DNA from: Chloroflexi bacterium RBG_16_60_22
GTDB lineage: Bacteria; Chloroflexota; Dehalococcoidia; Dehalococcoidales; RBG-16-60-22
DNA: 6,147 nt
Reading direction: 5' to 3'
Assembly (NCBI GenBank): GCA_001796935.1
Contig: MGNX01000102.1
Span: 3,648 to 9,794 of the forward strand
The notes under the pieces were generated by a model. The model did no database searches. It was not told the origin of the DNA and saw nothing but the letters and a program-made list of their open reading frames with translations. Of this stretch, positions 1-4,777 are shown in pieces. Within the stretch, counting starts at the first letter, position 1, and every line of letters begins with the position of its first letter. The translations under genes were made by a program, and so were the position numbers.

Positions 1-21
1 CCGAAAGGGGAGTGCGATAGC

Positions 22-112
22 GAGAGGGGGCGAAGCCCCCTCTCAAAATATCTCCCCCTTTCCAACCAGAATATCTATCGGGCTAGCACGATGTAACCGG
101 TTGGAGAGGGGG
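22..112. repeat. Two-hairpin intergenic repeat, copy 1 (long-loop variant)
   Basis: The first hairpin is a perfect 10-bp stem, 22-31 pairing with 35-44, closed by a GAA loop. A short A-rich linker follows. The second is a 14-bp stem, 54-67 pairing with 99-112 with a single G-T wobble, around a 31-nt loop. The first hairpin and linker match 4659-4690, upstream of purH, so this is a dispersed family rather than a local accident. Neither hairpin is followed by a T-run, so it is not a typical intrinsic terminator. The bases before position 22 may belong to the same element, which could continue past the window edge. No gene is seen in 1-241. Confidence 0.75.
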
Positions 113-130
113 ATAAAGAAAATAAATAAA

Positions 131-165
131 GAGATTGCTTCATCGCTACGCGCCTCGCAATGACA
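131..165. repeat. Half-copy of a TGACA-ended dispersed repeat
   Basis: This stretch ends in TGACA and aligns without gaps to the right half of the element at 3271-3342: 26 of 35 bases match between 133-167 and 3310-3344, including the shared end AATGACATT. The left half with its TGTCA end is not present, so it is a partial or decayed copy. It lies directly after the two-hairpin repeat and upstream of the first DinB promoter. Confidence 0.6.
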
Positions 166-224
166 TTACCGACCAAAACCGAATAATGCCGGCGTCAGGC
201 GTTTCTGGTATTTTGGGGCTGACT

Positions 225-253
225 TTGCTAGATTTTAAAGTTAGTAGTATTAT
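225..253 (+). promoter_or_regulatory. Sigma70-type promoter for the first DinB gene
   Basis: A -35 box TTGCTA (225-230, 4 of 6 consensus) is followed by a 17-bp spacer and a -10 box TATTAT (248-253, 5 of 6). The -10 lies inside the 12-mer TAGTAGTATTAT (242-253), which recurs upstream of the second DinB gene at 2221. A transcript would start near 260 and have a leader of about 45 nt. It could carry the whole cassette through the GYD gene, since no clear terminator interrupts it. Confidence 0.55.
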
Positions 254-273
254 TTAATCCACCGGGTAAAACA

Positions 274-291
274 TTAACCGACTTAACGGAC
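274..291 (+). promoter_or_regulatory. Tandem 9-bp repeat in the DinB leader (candidate operator)
   Basis: TTAACCGAC (274-282) is followed immediately by TTAACGGAC (283-291), matching at 8 of 9 bases. It sits between the predicted transcription start and the ribosome-binding site. The second DinB leader has a comparable tandem pair at 2236-2257 sharing the core TNACGG. Repeated half-sites in this position suit a repressor site or a leader element, but no regulator is identified. Confidence 0.3.
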
Positions 292-304
292 CGAGGAGGT
301 AGCT

Positions 305-832
305 ATGGACTGGCAGGAACTGATATCGGGCGCTTACGGGAGCATCGGGAGGAACCTGGAGCGGGCCCTGGAAGGACTTAAAAAGGAGGACCTGGGCTGG
401 CAGCCCCACCCGGAAAGCAACAGCATCGGCTGGCTGGTCTGGCACCTGACGCGCGTCCAGGATGCGCTGATTTCCGGGGTGATGGGCCAGGAGCAGCTCT
501 GGCTCAAGGACGGCTGGCACAAGAAGTTCGGGCGTCCCGCCCAAGCCGGTGACGCCGGTGTGGGGCACAAACCGGAGGAAGTGGCCGCTTTCAAGTCCCC
601 CGGTGCCGCCACGCTGCTCGGGTATAACCGGGCGGTGCTGGAGCGCTCCCAGCGCTTCTTTCCCACCCTTTCCAGTAAGGACCTGGACCGCACGGCCAAC
701 CTGCCGATGTTCGACCCTCCCCCCACCAACGGCCGGGTGCTTCTCATGGTCCTGGACGATAACATCCAGCACGTCGGGCAGGTGGCCTATATCCGCGGCC
801 AGCGGCAGGGCCGGGGCTGGATGCCGCATTGA
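305..832 (+). CDS. DinB/YfiT-like four-helix protein (copy 1)
   Basis: This 175-residue protein has the size and pattern of the DinB/DUF664 superfamily. These are helical-bundle proteins, often metal-binding, and some members are thiol-dependent S-transferases. Diagnostic parts are the helix NSIGWLVWHLTR (residues 39-50, His47 as likely metal ligand) and the C-terminal helix DNIQHVGQ (152-159, His156). His72 in GWHKKF is a further candidate ligand. The usual HxxxH of the last helix is DxxxH here, so metal binding is uncertain. The ATG at 305 is set by AGGAGG at 294-299 with a 5-nt gap. It is 59% identical, ungapped, to the protein at 2273. The substrate is unknown. The name DinB is historical and should not be read as DNA polymerase IV. 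Family assignment is good; function is open. Confidence 0.85.
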   Translation: MDWQELISGAYGSIGRNLERALEGLKKEDLGWQPHPESNSIGWLVWHLTRVQDALISGVMGQEQLWLKDGWHKKFGRPAQAGDAGVGHKPEEVAAFKSPGAATLLGYNRAVLERSQRFFPTLSSKDLDRTANLPMFDPPPTNGRVLLMVLDDNIQHVGQVAYIRGQRQGRGWMPH

Positions 833-842
833 ACGGGGTTTA

Positions 843-861
843 CCCGGGGTAAAAGCCCGGG
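843..861 (+). promoter_or_regulatory. Small hairpin next to the DUF1353 ribosome-binding site
   Basis: CCCGGG at 843-848 pairs with CCCGGG at 856-861 around a 7-nt loop. The 3' arm runs into the purine-rich ribosome-binding stretch at about 859-867, upstream of the ATG at 874. It could reduce translation of the downstream gene. It has no T-run and is not a terminator. Both arms are self-complementary and GC-rich, so it may be incidental. Confidence 0.25.
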
Positions 862-873
862 AGGGGGTGCAGC

Positions 874-1332
874 ATGAGCAGGTTCACGGAGATTCTCATC
901 GTCTCGCCGCTTTCGGACGGCCGGACCTGGGTCACCCGGAAAGAGTTCGGCTATGACGTCGGCGAGGAGGGCAGCGGCGACACCATCGAGGTGCCCGAGG
1001 GCTTCATGACCGACTTCGCCAGCGTGCCCCGGCCGCTGTGGGTCTTCCTGCCCCGCTGGGGCAAGTACGGTAACGCCGCCGTGATTCACGATTACTGCTA
1101 CTGGGAGCAGCAGCGCACCAAGCGGCAGGCCGACGATATCTTCCGCGAGGCCATGAAGGTCCTCGAAGTCCCTCCGGTCACCAGCTGGTTCATGTACTGG
1201 GCGGTCAGGCTCTTCGGCGGGCCGGCCTGGGCCGGGAACCGGAAGAAGCGGGAGCTGGGGAAAACGCGGGTGGCCGCGGCCATGCCGGTCAAGTCAGTCG
1301 CGGTGCCGGCCACCCTTCAGGCCCAGGAGTAA
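874..1332 (+). CDS. DUF1353-family protein
   Basis: This 152-residue protein carries the ordered signatures of DUF1353, a family common in phages and prophage-like regions and without an established biochemical function. Visible blocks are VPEGFMTDFASVPRPLW (residues 40-56, with Asp47 and Ser50), HDYCY (72-76, with His72 and Asp73), RTKRQADDIF (81-90, with Asp87) and a hydrophobic WAVRLFGG segment (109-116). The conserved His/Asp/Ser set would suit an enzyme, but that is inference. The last 25-30 residues are basic then alanine/valine-rich and match nothing I recognise. There is no signal peptide. The ATG at 874 follows a GGAGGGGG stretch. The 6-nt gap to the transglutaminase-like gene, whose ribosome-binding site lies within this gene's end, implies co-translation. 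Confidence 0.8.
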   Translation: MSRFTEILIVSPLSDGRTWVTRKEFGYDVGEEGSGDTIEVPEGFMTDFASVPRPLWVFLPRWGKYGNAAVIHDYCYWEQQRTKRQADDIFREAMKVLEVPPVTSWFMYWAVRLFGGPAWAGNRKKRELGKTRVAAAMPVKSVAVPATLQAQE

Positions 1333-1338
1333 CCTGAA

Positions 1339-1869
1339 ATGAAATCGATTCTCGACCGCTTCCTGGTATGGTGGCTGCGGGGTGCCCGCTACCGGTGGTC
1401 GCGCTTCCGCCGCAAGCTCTTCGAGGGCAGGTACCTGCGCGCGGACCTGCCGCCGGTGGCCTCCTTAGAGGATATCCAGCAGCGCCTGGGCGAGGTGACC
1501 TGGACGATGGACGGCCCGCTGCACCTCTACGACGCCATCAGCTATCCCCAGAAGGTCTGGCACCGGAAGAAGGACGACTGCGATGGCTTTGCCGTGCTGG
1601 CCGCGGCGCTGCTGCGGCAGTGGCGGCCGGACTCCCGCCCCGTATTACTCACCGTCATGCTCCGTCCCGTCTCCAGGAGCCACACGGTCTGCGCCTTCCC
1701 GTCTCCCGGCGATGAAATCTGGTATTTTGATAACTCTTTCCTGCGGCAGGCCAGCCTTCATACCTATACGGAAATCGTCAACGTGGTGAAGGGGGACGCG
1801 GAGCTCGTTTGCTGGGACGTGGCCGACCCCGTGACGCTGGAGACGATAGAGTTCCACCGGGCGGCGTAA
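1339..1869 (+). CDS. Transglutaminase-like cysteine protease-fold protein
   Basis: This 176-residue protein has a compact transglutaminase/papain-like core. The nucleophile motif is DDCDGFAVLAAALLR (residues 79-93, Cys81), followed by SHTVCAF (114-120, His115) and YFDNS (129-133, Asp131), in the Cys-His-Asp order of the family. The motif YDAISYPQKVWHRKKDDCDGF resembles small bacterial and phage transglutaminase-like peptidases. The N-terminus is strongly basic with an FLVWWL patch, too short for a confident membrane helix, and no signal peptide is evident. It probably acts as a peptidase, amidase or crosslinking enzyme; the substrate is unknown. The ATG at 1339 is preceded by AGGAG (1325-1329) that overlaps the end of the DUF1353 gene, implying translational coupling. 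All three catalytic residues are present, so it appears intact. Confidence 0.8.
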   Translation: MKSILDRFLVWWLRGARYRWSRFRRKLFEGRYLRADLPPVASLEDIQQRLGEVTWTMDGPLHLYDAISYPQKVWHRKKDDCDGFAVLAAALLRQWRPDSRPVLLTVMLRPVSRSHTVCAFPSPGDEIWYFDNSFLRQASLHTYTEIVNVVKGDAELVCWDVADPVTLETIEFHRAA

Positions 1870-1916
1870 GGCAACCGCCGCCGTGATTAAAAGACTATCG
1901 GAAAAGGAGGCAGCAG

Positions 1917-2204
1917 ATGGCCACCTATATCATACTGAGCCGGGTTACCCCCACGGCTTTCCGCGACCCCGCCGACTTTAAGAAAATCGCCGAGACGGTG
2001 ATGGCCAGGACGAAAAAAGAATGTCCCGGCGTGGTCTTTAAAAGCAGCTACGCCACCATGGGGCGGTTCGACTTCGTTGATATCGTGGAGTCGGACGACC
2101 CCGCCCAGGTGGAGAAGGTCATCATGATTATCCGCGCCTGCGGGCAGTCGGAAACGGAGACCCTGCCGGCCACGCCCTGGCGGGAGTTTCTGGCCAGGCT
2201 TTGA
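1917..2204 (+). CDS. GYD-domain protein
   Basis: This 95-residue protein fits the GYD domain family, small ferredoxin-like alpha+beta proteins of unknown function. It has the opening strand ATYIILSRVT (residues 2-11), the central GRFDFVDIVE (49-58), which corresponds to the family's G-[YF]-D motif, and the late ETLPATPW segment (81-88). It has no signal peptide or membrane segment and is probably cytosolic and oligomeric, by analogy with dimeric alpha/beta barrel proteins. An excellent ribosome-binding site, AAAGGAGG at 1903-1910, lies 6 nt before the ATG. It sits 47 nt after the transglutaminase-like gene on the same strand and is likely the last gene of that transcript. A functional link to its neighbours is unproven. 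Confidence 0.75.
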   Translation: MATYIILSRVTPTAFRDPADFKKIAETVMARTKKECPGVVFKSSYATMGRFDFVDIVESDDPAQVEKVIMIIRACGQSETETLPATPWREFLARL

Positions 2205-2220
2205 GCCCCGGCCCGTCTCG

Positions 2221-2257
2221 TAGTAGTATTATAATCTGACGGATTACTGACGGTTAT
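2221..2257 (+). promoter_or_regulatory. Upstream element of the second DinB gene: shared 12-mer, TATAAT and tandem 11-bp repeat
   Basis: TAGTAGTATTAT (2221-2232) is identical to 242-253 upstream of the first DinB gene. It overlaps a perfect -10 hexamer TATAAT (2230-2235). No good -35 lies at 16-18 bp; the nearest, TTGAGC at 2201, is 23 bp away, so this promoter may be weak or activator-dependent. Directly downstream are CTGACGGATTA (2236-2246) and CTGACGGTTAT (2247-2257), a one-helical-turn tandem repeat that could be an operator. Confidence 0.4.
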
Positions 2258-2272
2258 CCCCAGGAGGTAGCT

Positions 2273-2800
2273 ATGGAATGGCATCAAATGCTCTCGGACG
2301 GGTACGGACGTATCGAGGAGATTCTGGGTCGCGTGCTTAACGGTCTTAGCCAGGAAGACCTCCGGTTTCAGCCCAGGCCGGACGGCAACAGCATCGGCTG
2401 GCTGGCCTGGCACCTGACCCGCGTCCAGGACGACCACATCGCCGACCTGATGAGGGAGGCGCAGCTCTGGATTAAGGACGGCTGGCATAAGAAGTTCCAC
2501 CGCCCCGCCGACTCCAAGGATGTCGGCTTCGGGCACACGCCGGACCAGGTGGCCGCTTTCCGTCCCCCGGATGCCGCCACGCTGCTCGCCTACCACCGGG
2601 CCGCCCTGGCGCGGTCGCGGGCCTTCTTCCCCACCCTTTCCAGAAAGGACCTGGACCGGGAGCTCAACGAGCCCTGGTTCCAGCCGCTGCCGACCGTCGG
2701 GGTGCGCCTTATCAGTGTCCTGGCGGATAACCTGGAGCATGCCGGCCAGGCGGCCTACGTGCGGGGCGTCCTGCAGGGCAAGGGCTGGCAGCCGTTTTAA
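2273..2800 (+). CDS. DinB/YfiT-like four-helix protein (copy 2)
   Basis: This is a second 175-residue DinB-superfamily protein, aligning end to end without gaps to the one at 305 (103 of 175 identical by hand count). Conserved blocks are NSIGWLAWHLTRVQD (residues 39-53, His47), KDGWHKKF (68-75, His72), FFPTLSRKDLDR (118-129) and DNLEHAGQAAYVRG (152-165, His156). Divergence is concentrated near residues 4-27, 54-63 and 130-148, which may reflect different substrates. The start is the ATG at 2273, preceded by AGGAGGTAGCT exactly as in copy 1. It follows the GYD gene by 68 nt, and a remnant of another DinB C-terminus lies just downstream. Like copy 1, it has DxxxH rather than HxxxH in the last helix. 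Function is unknown beyond the family. Confidence 0.85.
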   Translation: MEWHQMLSDGYGRIEEILGRVLNGLSQEDLRFQPRPDGNSIGWLAWHLTRVQDDHIADLMREAQLWIKDGWHKKFHRPADSKDVGFGHTPDQVAAFRPPDAATLLAYHRAALARSRAFFPTLSRKDLDRELNEPWFQPLPTVGVRLISVLADNLEHAGQAAYVRGVLQGKGWQPF

Positions 2801-2813
2801 AAGGGAGGCCTCC

Positions 2814-2852
2814 TTCCTGCGCGGCCCGCGCCAGGGTATGGGCTGGCACTAG
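2814..2852 (+). pseudogene. Remnant of a third DinB C-terminus
   Basis: In one frame this stretch reads FLRGPRQGMGWH followed by a TAG stop. The first DinB ends YIRGQRQGRGWMPH and the second YVRGVLQGKGWQPF. Seven of the 12 residues match copy 1 at corresponding positions. At DNA level 22 of the 27 core bases (2820-2846) match copy 1, and the stop falls two codons earlier. It begins 13 nt after the second DinB stop and has no start codon or ribosome-binding site of its own. I infer a leftover from tandem duplication and deletion. The stretch is short, so chance or convergent GC-rich sequence cannot be excluded. Confidence 0.45.
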
Positions 2853-2903
2853 CCCCGCCCGCCCGATTTCCCTATCTACCACCGGAATTGCTCTGAAAAA
2901 CTA

Positions 2904-2933
2904 TTGACAAAAAGGTTGTTAATGTTTTATTAT
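2904..2933 (+). promoter_or_regulatory. Strong sigma70-type promoter
   Basis: A perfect -35 TTGACA (2904-2909), an 18-bp spacer and a -10 TATTAT (2928-2933, 5 of 6) lie in a locally AT-rich stretch. Transcription would begin near 2940, about 20 nt before the ATG at 2961. The same TTG can be read as an in-frame start codon, but the promoter reading makes that unlikely. Confidence 0.7.
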
Positions 2934-2960
2934 TCGCAATTGGCTGCAGGGGATGATGTC

Positions 2961-3194
2961 ATGGGGCCGAAGTACGTTATAGGCCAGAGGGTAATCATCC
3001 AGCCCGTCAGTGAGGGCGTCTCACCGCGGGAAGATGATATCAAGCGGTACGCGGGGCAGGTCGGGGAGGTCGCCGATTTCTACTGGATAAGTCCCCGCAC
3101 CGGCCAGGTGTTCTATATCTACAACGTGCGTGTGGATGACGAACGCAAAGAGGTGGTCGTCCACGAAGATGAAATCGAAGCCTGCCTGGCCTGA
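2961..3194 (+). CDS. Small conserved-looking protein of unknown function, SH3-like barrel suspected
   Basis: I do not recognise a named family. From the ATG at 2961 the product has 77 residues, with alternating hydrophobic strands and turns: KYVIGQRVIIQPV (residues 4-16), GQVGEVADFYWI (32-43), QVFYIYNVRV (49-58) and a final acidic VVVHEDEIEA (65-74). This pattern suits a small SH3-like or KOW-like beta barrel, as in domains that bind protein or nucleic acid, but that is inference. I chose 2961 because AGGGG (2949-2953) lies about 7 nt upstream and because the in-frame TTG at 2904 coincides with the promoter -35 box. An ATG at 2922 is also in frame but would lie within the promoter. It has its own promoter and terminator, so it is likely monocistronic. 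There is no signal peptide. Confidence 0.7.
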   Translation: MGPKYVIGQRVIIQPVSEGVSPREDDIKRYAGQVGEVADFYWISPRTGQVFYIYNVRVDDERKEVVVHEDEIEACLA

Positions 3195-3213
3195 GGGGCG
3201 GGCGCCTGAAAAC

Positions 3214-3242
3214 AAAGGGGGCCACAAAAGCGCCCCCTTTTT
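3214..3242 (+). terminator. Rho-independent terminator
   Basis: AAAGGGGGC (3214-3222) pairs perfectly with GCCCCCTTT (3232-3240) around a 9-nt loop and runs into a T-tract (3238-3242). It starts 20 nt after the stop codon of the 77-residue protein gene and ends that transcript. Confidence 0.85.
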
Positions 3243-3270
3243 AAGTTTTGCTTTAAAAGTACTTCATTTA

Positions 3271-3342
3271 TGTCACCCTGAGCGCAGCGAAGGGTCTAGG
3301 GGCGGCGGGGATTCTTTCGTCACTTCGTTCCTCAGAATGACA
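3271..3342. repeat. 72-bp repeat with TGTCA/TGACA inverted ends
   Basis: The ends are imperfect inverted repeats: TGTCACCCTGAG on the left, and on the right the complement of TGTCATTCTGAG (10 of 12 match). The right half aligns with the partial copy at 131-165. It carries no open frame of its own and sits between the terminator of the upstream + strand gene and the 3' end of the minus-strand tRNA, a typical neutral site. It has the form of a small non-autonomous or REP-like element. I see no clear target-site duplication. Confidence 0.65.
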
Positions 3343-3385
3343 TTCGGGGCAAAGCGCCTTTTTGTTAAAGGAACGGTGGCAAACA

Positions 3386-3461
3386 TGGAGGCGACGGGCG
3401 GATTCGAACCGCCGAATAGGGGTTTTGCAGACCCCCGCCTTAACCTCTTGGCCACGTCGCC
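3386..3461 (-). tRNA. tRNA-Cys (anticodon GCA)
   Basis: Read on the minus strand, the full cloverleaf is present. The 7-bp acceptor stem GGCGACG/CGTCGCC is perfect. The D-arm GCC/GGC encloses a loop with the GG pair. The anticodon stem GGGGT/ACCCC holds the loop CTGCAAA with anticodon GCA, and the T-arm GGCGG-TTCGAAT-CCGCC is intact. The discriminator is U, as expected for bacterial tRNA-Cys, and CCA is encoded (3386-3388). The tRNA is isolated and opposite to all the protein genes here. No strong terminator is visible beyond 3386 on the minus strand; the 72-bp repeat lies there. Confidence 0.95.
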
Positions 3462-3476
3462 GCGATGCGCCATTTC

Positions 3477-3505
3477 ATTCTAAGTCATAACGCAAAATGT
3501 TGCAA
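3477..3505 (-). promoter_or_regulatory. Promoter of tRNA-Cys
   Basis: On the minus strand, TTGCAA (3500-3505, 4 of 6) is followed by a 17-bp spacer and TAGAAT (3477-3482, 5 of 6). The predicted start near 3470 lies about 9 nt before the mature tRNA 5' end at 3461. Confidence 0.6.
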
Positions 3506-3634
3506 TACCGCCCCGGAATACTCCTCTGTCCCCTTTTGATTTTCCGGGCGGCGCCAGCCTGCGGCCATTTGCAGGCCACCGGCCTTTCTGGTACGCTAGG
3601 AGAGTAGGATTTTACGTCGAGGGAGGTGGCGGCC

Positions 3635-4642
3635 ATGGGCGAGACCTATGCCTCGGCCGGCGTCAATATCGACGCCAAGAATCAAGCCAACCCGTTAATC
3701 AGCGAGCAAGCCCGCTCCACGCTCCGCCCCGAAGTCCTCAGCGGGGTGGGCTTTTTCGGCGGGCTCTACGAGTTCAAAGGCTACCGGCAGCCGGTCCTCG
3801 TTTCCAGCACGGACTCCGTCGGCACCAAGATTAAAATTGCCGTGGCCCTGGACAAATACGACACCGTCGGCATCGATATCGTCAATCACTGCGTCAACGA
3901 TATTTTCACCAGCGGCGCCGCGCCCCTGTTCTTTCTCGACTACATCGGCATCGGCCGGCTCATCCCGGAGCGGGTGGCCGCCATCGTCAGCGGGGTGGCC
4001 CTGGCCTGCAAAGAGGTCGGCTGCGCCCTCATCGGCGGCGAGACCGCCGAGCTGGCCGACGTTTACCGCGGCAACGACTTCGACCTCGTTGGCTTTGTCA
4101 TCGGCGCGGTGGAGAAGGACAAAGTCATCATGGGCCAGACCATCGCCGCCGGCGATGCTGTCCTCGGGCTGCCCTCCAGCGGCCTGCATACTAACGGCTA
4201 TACACTGGCCCGTAAAATCTTCGGCGATTCCCGGAAGGCGCTGTTAAAGCGTTACCCGGAGCTGGGCCGGACCGCCGGCGAGGCCCTCCTCGAGCCGCAT
4301 ACCTGCTACTATAAAACGTTGAGCCCCCGGCTGACTGACGTCAAGGGCATCGCCCATATCACCGGCGGCGGCCTCGTTGACAACGTGCCCCGTATCCTGC
4401 CGGACGGCCTGGCGGCGCGGTTCGATAGCAAGGCCTGGTCGGTGCCCCCCATCTTCACGCTGATGCAGCGCCTGGGCGATATCGACCGCGCCGAGATGTT
4501 CCATGTCTTCAACATGGGCGTCGGCATGGTGGTCGTTAGCGCGCCGGAGAACGTCGGCAAGCTGAAGGCCGGGCTGCCGGAAATCAGGGTCATCGGGGAG
4601 ATTATCAAACAGACGGGTCAAGCCAGGGTTATTATTGATTAA
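3635..4642 (+). CDS. purM: Phosphoribosylformylglycinamidine cyclo-ligase (AIR synthetase)
   Basis: PurM uses ATP to close FGAM into aminoimidazole ribonucleotide, the fifth step of de novo purine synthesis, in the cytosol. The 335 residues match the family's usual 340-345 and align along the full length with the E. coli protein as I recall it. Visible blocks are the start YASAGVNIDAKN (residues 5-16), STDSVGTK (58-65), NHCVNDI (84-90), LFFLDY (98-103), GGETAE (134-139), PSSGLHTNGY (180-189), HITGGGLVDNVPR (241-253) and FNMGVGM (292-298). These cover the N-terminal dimer/ATP region and the C-terminal domain. The ATG at 3635 is chosen because GGGAGG (3621-3626) lies 8 nt upstream; an in-frame GTG at 3626 overlaps that site. 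No convincing promoter is seen in 3506-3634. It is followed by purH after a repeat-bearing 135-nt gap. Confidence 0.96.
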   Translation: MGETYASAGVNIDAKNQANPLISEQARSTLRPEVLSGVGFFGGLYEFKGYRQPVLVSSTDSVGTKIKIAVALDKYDTVGIDIVNHCVNDIFTSGAAPLFFLDYIGIGRLIPERVAAIVSGVALACKEVGCALIGGETAELADVYRGNDFDLVGFVIGAVEKDKVIMGQTIAAGDAVLGLPSSGLHTNGYTLARKIFGDSRKALLKRYPELGRTAGEALLEPHTCYYKTLSPRLTDVKGIAHITGGGLVDNVPRILPDGLAARFDSKAWSVPPIFTLMQRLGDIDRAEMFHVFNMGVGMVVVSAPENVGKLKAGLPEIRVIGEIIKQTGQARVIID

Positions 4643-4658
4643 AAAAACCGGAGAGTCT

Positions 4659-4715
4659 AAGAGGGGCGAAGCCCCTCTTCCAAAACACTTCCCCCTCTCC
4701 TTTGAAGGAGACGGG
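4659..4715. repeat. Two-hairpin intergenic repeat, copy 2 (purM-purH gap)
   Basis: The first hairpin is AAGAGGGGC (4659-4667) pairing with GCCCCTCTT (4671-4679) around a GAA loop. After an A-rich linker, the second pairs 4692-4702 with 4705-4715, with one mismatch and a very short loop around TTTGAA. The first hairpin, GAA loop, linker and following C-run correspond to copy 1 at 22-58. The element lies 16 nt after the purM stop and would be transcribed if purM and purH share an mRNA. No T-run follows. Confidence 0.7.
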
Positions 4716-4777
4716 AACACGGGGGGTGAGGTAGAAAAAGGCAGGGAAGGCGGTTCAGTTAAGGGAAAGGAGTGTTT

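Noticed and set aside
2201..2235. Complete promoter using TTGAGC (2201) with TATAAT (2230)
   Set aside because: The spacing is 23 bp, too long for a sigma70 promoter. Only the -10 element is retained in the annotation.
2048..2740. 230-codon minus-strand frame opposite the GYD gene and second DinB gene
   Set aside because: It is a mirror of well-supported + strand genes. A similar mirror frame faces the first DinB gene (254-829), which follows from their shared sequence rather than a real antisense gene.
2819..2855. Terminator after the second DinB gene (GCGCG/CGCGC and GGGCT/AGCCC stems)
   Set aside because: The stems are only 5 bp and no T-run follows. The same bases are better explained as the DinB C-terminal remnant.
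3557..3576. GCCTGC/GCAGGC hairpin upstream of purM as a riboswitch or attenuator
   Set aside because: It is a lone 6-bp stem without conserved riboswitch core elements or an alternative terminator.
3569..3610. Promoter for purM (TTGCAG at 3569 with TACGCT, or TAGGAT at 3605)
   Set aside because: The first pair matches only 3 of 6 in each box, and the second lacks a -35. Too weak to list.
3626..3634. Upstream GTG start for purM
   Set aside because: The GTG overlaps the GGGAGG ribosome-binding site that is correctly spaced for the ATG at 3635, and the family N-terminus does not need the extra three residues.
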